NCBI GenBank assembly: GCA_020345805.1
Contig: CP070772.1
Coordinates: forward strand, 3,380,102 to 3,421,795
Length of the DNA stretch: 41,694 nucleotides
DNA from: Phycisphaerales bacterium
GTDB lineage: Bacteria; Planctomycetota; Phycisphaerae; Phycisphaerales; SM1A02
Direction: 5' to 3'
The position numbers and the translations under genes were made by a program. Below the pieces are notes generated by a model. The model saw nothing but the letters and a program-made list of their open reading frames with translations. It had not been told where the DNA came from and did no database searches. This document shows, piece after piece, positions 26,367 through 33,793 of the stretch. The stretch's first letter is position 1, and every line of letters begins with the position of its first letter.

Positions 26367-28496
26367 TCAGTCCACGGCGGGCTGACAGGTCCACGAGGCT
26401 TGCAGGGGCCGTTCGGTGGTGATCGTGATGCTGATCAGCTCCCTGCCCTCCCGCCAGCGGATCTCACACTCGCCGTTCTTTCGGGCGGAGACGAGATCGG
26501 TGACACTCGGTCCATCCCGGTCTTTCACGCGGATCACCGTGGCGGCCAACACGTCCGAACCGGCCCGCTCGAAAACCACCGTAGGCGCCGGAACCATCTC
26601 CAGAAACGCCGGGGAATACCAGCCCAGAAGAGGGTCCTCCCGGCCGATCACAATCTCCAGGGAATCGACCTGCTCCGGTTCGCCGGTTATCTCCAACTCC
26701 AGATCCGGATGAGTGGAAGTGCGGCCGACGATGCGGGCCCTGCCCGCTCTTGCCGGCTCGATGTCGGGCGGGAGATGAAGATAACCCTGCCAGTCGCCGC
26801 GGCGCGCCGATTCAAGATGATCGAGCAACAGAACCGTCCTGCGGTTGCGCAAGAACACAATCGTACGGGTCACGCTGGTGTCCGCCGGCGCGAATCTGTT
26901 TGTGCGGCCACGAACCGCGGCCAACGTGTCGGATGAGACCATCGCGTCCTCAAAATAGACATCCTTCGCCGGATCCTCATCGTCGGACCAGTGCAGGGCG
27001 TCGTGCTCGAACGTGTAGGAGTTATGCGCACGGGCGGATTCTACATATGCGCGCCACTTATTCCTCTCATAGCCCCACTTGCCTGTTTCGATGATCCACC
27101 ACCGACCCAATCCGTGGAAGACGAAAGAAAGATCATCCACATGCCGATGGCCGAAAGTGGGGTGAAATGCCGCATGCATGTGAATGTAGAACGCGTTTTG
27201 CGCCGAGCGCGGGTCGTCGCCCCAGTTGTCGCGGAAAACCGCCTCGCCCGCATCGGGAAAGAAGCCGTCAAGCTCATCAGGGGGAGAACCCTCCTCGCCT
27301 CCGCTGGCGGAGTACCTGACGGCGGGTCCGTCGCTCCACCGGGAAATGCCGAATCGCTCTTCCCCGGAGTCGCCAACGGGAGGGAAGTGGCCGGTCGGCG
27401 TCAGAACGTGAGCCATATACCGCCGCGACTTGAGTGCCAGTTCCCTCAGAAAGTCAAGGTCCGCGTCGGCCCCATTCTCGTCAACGATGTCAAGAAGGTC
27501 GCTGAACAGCCGCATGACATAGTTGTGGTAAACCGGCGAATGCTCCCGCCAGACGCCCTCCGGTGTGAACCCGGGCTCGACCTGCTGAAATCGCAGTCTC
27601 TCGGTGGCGATTCTCAGCCAGGAGTCGGTGTTTCGCGCCTCTGGAATTGCAACCGCCGCGGCGATCAGGCCGATGTCCTGCCGGATGCCGTGATTCCCCG
27701 CCGGCTTGTAATGCTCGCCCGAGGCGAAGAATTCCGCGTGCTGGATGATCATGGCCAGGATGGTGCGCAATCGCAACCCGCCGACCTCACTCATGTTCTT
27801 ATAGCGATTGAACAGGTTCAGCAGCACGAGGATGCGCTTGGCCATCGCTCCTTCGTGCCAGGCCCGGGGATGGGCCGGATTCTCGTAGGGATTCTTCTCG
27901 ATCCAGTCCTCCACCAGCGCCTCGAGAACCTCGCGGTAATCCTCCCGGCCCGTCTCTTCATAGGCGGTTAGGAAATTGGTCAGGAAGCGCCAGGAGTGCA
28001 ACTCCGCCTGGAAGGTCAGGCCGAGGTCGGTGCGGCCCCAGTCCGGAGGGACCTCGAACGGCACCGGCTCGTGACTTGCAATGACCAGCAGGCCGAGATC
28101 ATAGAACTCGATCGTGTCGCCGCGACTGCGAATGAACCGCATCGGCAGTCCCCGCACATCGGGCCGCGATCGGAAGTACGCCCCCAGGAACTCATCGAAC
28201 CTCTCCTCATCGGCCGCCGCCTCCCGCGCCCGCGCTTCCTGCTCGCCCGGAAACTGCAGATGCGCCAGAATCCATCGCGCATCCACCGTGCGCGGATCAG
28301 CAAGAAGCAGCTCCGCCACCGGGCCGGCCGCAACCGAGCGAGGTTCGGCTCCTTCGCCCGCGGGCAACCGATCCCGCAGTGGATCGGGCGCGGTCGTGTT
28401 TCGGGCCACACCCCAGATCAAGCCCGCAAAAAGCAGCACCAGCACCGCGATCGCGACCAGGAACTTCAGCGGAATGCGACCGGGGTTGTTGCGCAT
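26367..28496 (-). CDS. membrane-anchored heparinase II/III-like polysaccharide lyase
   Basis: 709 aa from the ATG at 28496, with AAGAGGT about 10 nt upstream. Residues 10-30 (KFLVAIAVLVLLFAGLIWGV) form a signal anchor, so the enzyme faces outwards. An alginate-lyase-like alpha/alpha-toroid part follows (about 100-400; HPRAWHEGAMAKRI, NHGIRQDIGL), then the heparinase II/III-like beta part with FGHRHVDDLSFVFHG (about 450), WWIIETGKWGYE and ARAHNSYTFEHD (about 490), the usual family signatures. Members cleave uronic-acid polysaccharides by beta-elimination. In a biosynthetic neighbourhood it may trim or release the product, or recycle it. Read after the GT4 gene with a 61-bp gap, probably co-transcribed. 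A broken copy of its 3' end is at 24157-24550. Confidence 0.88.
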   Translation of the reverse strand: MRNNPGRIPLKFLVAIAVLVLLFAGLIWGVARNTTAPDPLRDRLPAGEGAEPRSVAAGPVAELLLADPRTVDARWILAHLQFPGEQEARAREAAADEERFDEFLGAYFRSRPDVRGLPMRFIRSRGDTIEFYDLGLLVIASHEPVPFEVPPDWGRTDLGLTFQAELHSWRFLTNFLTAYEETGREDYREVLEALVEDWIEKNPYENPAHPRAWHEGAMAKRILVLLNLFNRYKNMSEVGGLRLRTILAMIIQHAEFFASGEHYKPAGNHGIRQDIGLIAAAVAIPEARNTDSWLRIATERLRFQQVEPGFTPEGVWREHSPVYHNYVMRLFSDLLDIVDENGADADLDFLRELALKSRRYMAHVLTPTGHFPPVGDSGEERFGISRWSDGPAVRYSASGGEEGSPPDELDGFFPDAGEAVFRDNWGDDPRSAQNAFYIHMHAAFHPTFGHRHVDDLSFVFHGLGRWWIIETGKWGYERNKWRAYVESARAHNSYTFEHDALHWSDDEDPAKDVYFEDAMVSSDTLAAVRGRTNRFAPADTSVTRTIVFLRNRRTVLLLDHLESARRGDWQGYLHLPPDIEPARAGRARIVGRTSTHPDLELEITGEPEQVDSLEIVIGREDPLLGWYSPAFLEMVPAPTVVFERAGSDVLAATVIRVKDRDGPSVTDLVSARKNGECEIRWREGRELISITITTERPLQASWTCQPAVD

Positions 28497-28557
28497 CGGC
28501 GGCGGACCTCTTTTCGCGTGATCCCGGTTGAGCTGGGGGGTCGCGACGTCCACTGTG

Positions 28558-30093
28558 TCAGTCGGATCGATCGCCGAGGGTGGAACCGGACGCCATCGCC
28601 GCGGCCGCCTTCCCGGCGTTGATGATCGGATCCGCCTCCTGCTCCGGCCTTGTCCGTGCCAGCAACCGGTCATACAGGGCGACGAGCCGATCTTCATACA
28701 CAGTCCAGTTGTCCTGCTCGATGTACCGCAGGCAGTTTCGCTTCATCTCCGCGAGGCGTTCATCCGTCACCGATGCCACCGCCTGAGCGATACTCTCCGG
28801 AGTGGCCGGATCGGGGAGGAGCAGGCCGATGTCCCACTGCTCGATAGTCGTGCGCAACTCCGGGAAGGGGCTGGCCAGAATCGGCACGCCCGCGATCGGG
28901 TATTCCCAGAGCTTGTTGGGGCTGCAGAGCCAGTGGTTGAGACAGACATTCTCGTAAGGAATCACGCCAAGTGAGCCGCCCGCCGTCCACCAAGCCAGCT
29001 CCGGCTGCGGAGCGGCCGGGATGAAGCGGATGGAATCACCGCGCGGATCGATTTCCCCGGCGATGCGGCGCAGATCGGGCTCAAACGCGCCCCACCCCAT
29101 CATCACCAGACACCAACTGTCCGGCAGCAGCACGCACGACCGGACCAGAGCATCCAGCCCTCGCCGGAGGGCGAAGCCTCCCTGATAGAGCAGGATCCTG
29201 CGCTCCCGCGGTAGGCTCGCCGCTTCGTGCAGCCGGCCGTCATACTCGACCGGTTCTTCCAAGGGGAGAGCGCCGTTCTTGACCAACACCGGATCGGGCA
29301 GGCGTGGATATCGCTTCTTGAGGTAGTCGGCGATGGACTGGTTGATGGTGACGAACGCATCGACCCGGCCGCTGTAGCGCCGCTGACGTTGGCGATAGAT
29401 GCGCTTCTGGAGCGGCGTGGCCAGTGACTGCTCCTCGAACAGTTCGTGGCTGTCGAAAACCACCTTGCATCCGCTCCGACGGGCGTAGGCATGTCCGATC
29501 GGAACGGTGCTCAGATCGTGACAATGGACGGCGTGAGGGCTGAATTCTCTCATCAGCGTGATGATCTGCCGCTTCCTGACCATCTGGAACACGCGGTTCT
29601 TGACCTTCTCAATCATCTTGTTCGGCAGCCAGCCGATGACGCCGGGCCGGCGGGGCTCCCGCACCGGGCCGGGACGCTCCGGCCGCAGCCGGGCCGCGAT
29701 GATGCGATGCTTCCGGTACTGATACAGGAACGGGATCAGCAGAATGATCACCACCGCCGCGCCGAACATCAAAGCCGCGACCGGAGGCGACATGACGACG
29801 GCCGCAATCCTGTCGAACAACAGCACGTACAGACCGAGGGCGATCGCGGCCGCCACGAATCCCCCCGCCAGAAACAGCCGTGAAACGATGAGATGCGATT
29901 CATGCTTCCATTCGCATCTATGAATGACCACGCCGGTCTCCCGGACGCTTTTCGGCTCGCTGCACCGATTGTCCTGGATGCCGTAGATGGCCACTTCGTA
30001 CCCGGCCCGGGCCAGACTGTCGGCTTCCTTCAGAACCCGGGCGTCATGGCTGACGGAGTTGATGACGACGGCGACGATTCGCTTCTGGTCCAT
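28558..30093 (-). CDS. glycosyltransferase, GT4-like, with an inserted transmembrane hairpin
   Basis: 511 aa from the ATG at 30093. The N-terminal Rossmann start is RIVAVVINSVSHDARVLKEADSL (5-27), then VAIYG. Two hydrophobic segments (about 74-93 and 105-124) interrupt this domain, followed by a basic stretch. The GT-B fold resumes with PHAVHCHDLSTVPIGHAYA and VVFDSHELFEE. The C-terminal domain has ILLYQGGFALRRGLDALV, GVIPYENVCLNHWLCSPNKLWEYPIAGVPIL (nucleotide-sugar-binding region), and GLLLPDPATPESIAQAVASV. It transfers a sugar from a nucleotide donor. The hairpin would hold it at the cytoplasmic membrane, where lipid-linked glycans are assembled. Followed closely by the lyase gene. Confidence 0.87.
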   Translation of the reverse strand: MDQKRIVAVVINSVSHDARVLKEADSLARAGYEVAIYGIQDNRCSEPKSVRETGVVIHRCEWKHESHLIVSRLFLAGGFVAAAIALGLYVLLFDRIAAVVMSPPVAALMFGAAVVIILLIPFLYQYRKHRIIAARLRPERPGPVREPRRPGVIGWLPNKMIEKVKNRVFQMVRKRQIITLMREFSPHAVHCHDLSTVPIGHAYARRSGCKVVFDSHELFEEQSLATPLQKRIYRQRQRRYSGRVDAFVTINQSIADYLKKRYPRLPDPVLVKNGALPLEEPVEYDGRLHEAASLPRERRILLYQGGFALRRGLDALVRSCVLLPDSWCLVMMGWGAFEPDLRRIAGEIDPRGDSIRFIPAAPQPELAWWTAGGSLGVIPYENVCLNHWLCSPNKLWEYPIAGVPILASPFPELRTTIEQWDIGLLLPDPATPESIAQAVASVTDERLAEMKRNCLRYIEQDNWTVYEDRLVALYDRLLARTRPEQEADPIINAGKAAAAMASGSTLGDRSD

Positions 30094-30323
30094 AGGGTTG
30101 CCCCACCACGGGCAATTGCTTTCTTCTGTACACAGCCGGTGGATGATACGCCCGCAAGTCACGGACCGCAGAACAGCCAGGTTCCGGGCGAGAAGCGATA
30201 AGCGCTTGGCTGCCCTGAGTTTCCGGCGAATTCCGCCTTTGCGGCCCGATCATATCGACCCGCAAAGAACCGCGTCAAGAAGATCGCTGATGGACAAGCA
30301 GGCACCGCACCCGGCCCGCCGGC

Positions 30324-31013
30324 CTAGTCGAGATTCCATTTCGCAAACAGCTTCGCGTTGTCCGCCTGCTGCTCGCGGCGCTCCCGCGCTCCCCGCTCAT
30401 CCTCCAGTTCCAGATGATGAATCAGCGCCCCCGGACACGGGACGACCGCCCGCTTCGCCTCGTACCAGACCTTCAGCGAGAAATCCGGGTCCGCCCCGTA
30501 CATGAAGTACCGCTCGTCGAAATACCCCAGCTTCTCATACAGCGAACGCTCGGCCAGACCGAAATTTGCAAAACACAGCCCGCGGACGTGGCACACGTAG
30601 TACCACACCCCTTCCACTTGAATCTGGGCATAGACGTTCCGCCTCACCGGGCTGTCGTGGAAGAACGCGGCCAGGCCGATCTGCTCGTGGCCCGGCGCTT
30701 CCAGGAACCGGATGGCGTTGGCGGCCGAGTAGGGCATCAGCTCGCAGTCATCGTTGATCTGCATCAGGTACCGCCCCGTGGCTGCGCGGAACCCGAGGTT
30801 CATCGCCTGCACCGCCCCGCCACGGGTAGGCTGAACCACGTGCACCACGTCGCGCTTCGCAATGACCGCCTCCGTCGCCTCGTCCCCCGCCACAGATACG
30901 CAGATCACCTCATGCGGCCGGCTCAGCGTGGCCTCGATCGAGTCCAGGCATTTCGCCAGATGATCCGGCCGACCGTAAGTCGGCACCACGATTGAGACGT
31001 CCGTTTCCGTCAT
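30324..31013 (-). CDS. glycosyltransferase family 2 protein
   Basis: 229 aa from the ATG at 31013 (MTETDVSIVVPTYGRPDHL). GT-A motifs: SIVVPTYGRPDHLAKCLDSI (7-26), GGAVQAMNLGFRAATGRYLMQINDDCEL containing the DxD-like NDD, and GYFDERYFMYGADPDFSLKVW in the acceptor region. It has no transmembrane segment. It adds one sugar during polysaccharide assembly. Upstream of the GT4 gene on the same strand (230-bp gap) and downstream of the secreted hydrolase gene (93-bp gap). Confidence 0.9.
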   Translation of the reverse strand: MTETDVSIVVPTYGRPDHLAKCLDSIEATLSRPHEVICVSVAGDEATEAVIAKRDVVHVVQPTRGGAVQAMNLGFRAATGRYLMQINDDCELMPYSAANAIRFLEAPGHEQIGLAAFFHDSPVRRNVYAQIQVEGVWYYVCHVRGLCFANFGLAERSLYEKLGYFDERYFMYGADPDFSLKVWYEAKRAVVPCPGALIHHLELEDERGARERREQQADNAKLFAKWNLD

Positions 31014-31106
31014 CGCCTGACTCACTCCTGGCCATGCGCCGGGTTGCATGGTACCCGCATTCCCGCCTTGAATGGCTGCCGACCTGCCGCCGCAATGCGC
31101 CGAGTA

Positions 31107-33626
31107 CTAATCCCGCCAGGCGAAGTCGCCGCTTTCGACCGACCAGTCCTGTCCGAAATAGCCGGCCGCTCGTATCCCCTCCCTGCCTTTGCTCAGAACG
31201 TCCGGCCCCAGCACGATGCAGTCGGGATACCCCACCCCGGAGACGAAATAGGGCAGGCGATCGGTGAGGCGCAGACCCGCAACCCCCGAGCCGGTCACCA
31301 CGCCGACTGACGCGACATCACTGTCCGGGCGGGGTTGAAGAAACAGGCACGCCAGATCATCACCGGCCAGCGCGCGGTCGCCGATGGTGATCTCGCCCCG
31401 CCTCACCTGGACGGGGCTGTCACCCAGCAGCGCATTCCACGCACCGTTGGTATCGGCGTTGCCGTAGAGGATCACCGCCCGGTCTTTGTCCCGGTCAGCA
31501 TCGAAATCAACGTCCGCGACGACATCCACCGCCCCGTTGCCGCGATACCAGAACGTCTCGGCGTCGTATCGCGCCTTGCCGTAGGACCAGCGGTTTTCCT
31601 CATCTGTTCCATTCGTGCCGTACACGAAGACCATCCGATTGCGGAAGGCGTTCTTGAACGGGCCGTAACGGTGCGGGCCTTTCAGCGCCGAGGACGGGCG
31701 GCCATCAAGTGATTTCCATTCACCCGCTGCATCGCGGGCCAGCCAGATTACTTCATCTCCCGCGGGCCAGTCGATCGGCGCCAGTTCCTGCTCGTCGATG
31801 ACCACCACCATCGGCTCATCCGGCGGAAGGTGATTCATTTGCAGGGACAGGCGGGCGACGTTCTCGGTTCTGATGGAGAACCGCCGGGATTCGCGATCCA
31901 GGTCGGCGACGACCGAACTGATCTCGCCGTGCTCGACTTGCGCTTCAATGCTCAGCCACCGCGCATGCGCCGAGATCGCCGGATTCGCCGTGACGAACTC
32001 CACATGGTTGACACTCTCGATGGCCGGCCTTTCATGGCGGGCCAGGAACTCAAAAAGCGGCGGCCAGTCCACGCACCGATTCCCCCACCAGTGCCCCGCC
32101 CCGGGTCTCAGGTAGAACGCGAAATCGTCGTGGTAGTCGGCAAGGTGCTTGACCATCGTCCGCGCTTCGCTGGCCGGAACGTTGTCATCCTTCTCACCGT
32201 GCAGGATGTAGATGCCGTAATGGAGGAAATTGCGCGACAGCGCCAGCGTATCGCTGGGCCTGACCGCGCGATTGAGAATCTGCTCGATTCCCGTGAGCTT
32301 CTCGAACTCCGGGGCGCCGGCATATGAGCGGAAGCTCACCCAGCCGGCGCTGGGAGCGATCGCCGCGAAACGATCCGGCAGGGTCACCCCCACCTGCCAG
32401 GTGCCGTGCCCGCCCATCGAATGGCCGGTCAGGTAAGTGCGGTCGAGATCGACCTTCAGCCGCTGCTGGTTGAGCTCCAGTACCTCCACGGCATCCATGC
32501 GCCCCCATTCCTCCCAATCAAACCCGTACGGCCGGCGGTTGGTGGCGGCGACGACGTGCCCCCAGTCCTGGTGGCTGTAGGCCGCCGCCTGGCCCGACGC
32601 CTCCACCCCCGCCCCGTGCAGCGTCAGGAAAAGCGCCGGCTGATCCGGCTCCTCATCCCCCGCCGGAGGATGCATGGGAGTCACCGCGTAGTACTGCACG
32701 CTGCCGTCGATGTCGCTGATGAACGTGCGCTTCTGACGATCTTCGATCCCGCGCACCGCCACTTTCAGCTCCATCGTGTCCAGCGGGCGCCTTCCGCTGG
32801 CGACCAACCCTGACAACTCAAGCTGTAGTGTGCATTCGGTGGTATCAGGGGGAACCGCCCCACCGAACTGGAACGGGACCTTGCGGCAGGTCATGGGCGC
32901 GATGGGCGGAAGCGTCGTCTCCTGCACCGGCAGATCCGGTGAATCGGCGGTGATCCGCAGATCATTGATCACCCTGCCGGTGGCGTTGAGGACGATCACC
33001 GCGCCCACCACCGGCTCATCCTCCCCGACAATCAGGTCGGGCATCGTGTGATCAATGCCGCTGAAGAACGCGGGCGCCTTCGGCTCGGTCAGCTTTGCCC
33101 TCAGCCGCCCGCGGGCGGAGGTGAACAGGAAGTGGTTTGTTCCGCGTTTGAGTTGCACCGGCAGGCGCGTCCAGCCGGTGGAATACACATCGCCTCCGCG
33201 CGGAACGCCGTTCACGTACACCATCCGATGGCCTGAGGCTTCCAGGATCATCACCCGCTCAGAGTCGGACTCGACGGCCCAGTATGCGTACCCGCCGCGC
33301 AGGGCCCGATTGCTCAGCCAGCCGTTCTCATCCGCCTCGCCCGGCGACCAGGTCCGTTCCTCGCCCTCGGCGGTCTCCACGGTGTCGCCTTCCGCCGGGG
33401 GCATCCACGCTCCGGCCACGATCTGCGCTTCCACCGGATCCAAATGCACGGGTGCCCGCCCGTACCGCCCCACTCTCGGCAGCAGCAGGGCTTGGGTCAT
33501 GGTCTGATCGCCGCCCCCCGTGCCCGTTGCTTCAACCTCATCACCGCCGCGGGCAGGGAATGTCCCAAGCGCAGCGATGAGCAGGGCGAAGGCCGCAAGT
33601 CTCGGAACACGAATGAGTTGTCGCAT
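31107..33626 (-). CDS. large secreted alpha/beta hydrolase (prolyl-oligopeptidase/esterase-like)
   Basis: 839 aa from the ATG at 33626. The signal peptide is MRQLIRVPRLAAFALLIAALG, with cleavage near FPARG. The N-terminal 300 residues are a beta-rich, perhaps carbohydrate-binding region. The catalytic domain follows: LFLTLHGAGVEASG, then RTYLTGHSMGGHGTW (nucleophile Ser about 403), IYILHGEKDDNVPASEA (likely acidic residue) and RPGAGHWWGNRC (His about 510). The C-terminal 300 residues look like a second beta domain. The fold suits a peptidase or a carbohydrate esterase; in this context removal of ester groups from exported glycan is attractive but unproven. Divergent from the propeller genes across 167 bp. 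Confidence 0.83.
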   Translation of the reverse strand: MRQLIRVPRLAAFALLIAALGTFPARGGDEVEATGTGGGDQTMTQALLLPRVGRYGRAPVHLDPVEAQIVAGAWMPPAEGDTVETAEGEERTWSPGEADENGWLSNRALRGGYAYWAVESDSERVMILEASGHRMVYVNGVPRGGDVYSTGWTRLPVQLKRGTNHFLFTSARGRLRAKLTEPKAPAFFSGIDHTMPDLIVGEDEPVVGAVIVLNATGRVINDLRITADSPDLPVQETTLPPIAPMTCRKVPFQFGGAVPPDTTECTLQLELSGLVASGRRPLDTMELKVAVRGIEDRQKRTFISDIDGSVQYYAVTPMHPPAGDEEPDQPALFLTLHGAGVEASGQAAAYSHQDWGHVVAATNRRPYGFDWEEWGRMDAVEVLELNQQRLKVDLDRTYLTGHSMGGHGTWQVGVTLPDRFAAIAPSAGWVSFRSYAGAPEFEKLTGIEQILNRAVRPSDTLALSRNFLHYGIYILHGEKDDNVPASEARTMVKHLADYHDDFAFYLRPGAGHWWGNRCVDWPPLFEFLARHERPAIESVNHVEFVTANPAISAHARWLSIEAQVEHGEISSVVADLDRESRRFSIRTENVARLSLQMNHLPPDEPMVVVIDEQELAPIDWPAGDEVIWLARDAAGEWKSLDGRPSSALKGPHRYGPFKNAFRNRMVFVYGTNGTDEENRWSYGKARYDAETFWYRGNGAVDVVADVDFDADRDKDRAVILYGNADTNGAWNALLGDSPVQVRRGEITIGDRALAGDDLACLFLQPRPDSDVASVGVVTGSGVAGLRLTDRLPYFVSGVGYPDCIVLGPDVLSKGREGIRAAGYFGQDWSVESGDFAWRD

Positions 33627-33793
33627 GATCACATCAGTCCTTTCTGATTGCCTGCCGGAAGTCGGCGGACCGGGCATTGTAAGGCGGCAGATCGCGGGCA
33701 AAAAACCCTCGTATTCCGCGCAGGAAAGCGCCGCAAGTGGGATAGACACCAGCACGGGAATCGTACACCTGTCGGGCGGACCTGGAGCATGCC
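33627..33793. promoter_or_regulatory. divergent intergenic region
   Basis: 167 bp between the secreted hydrolase gene (-) and the first propeller gene (+). It should contain promoters for both directions; no clear consensus boxes or palindrome recognised. Confidence 0.35.
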
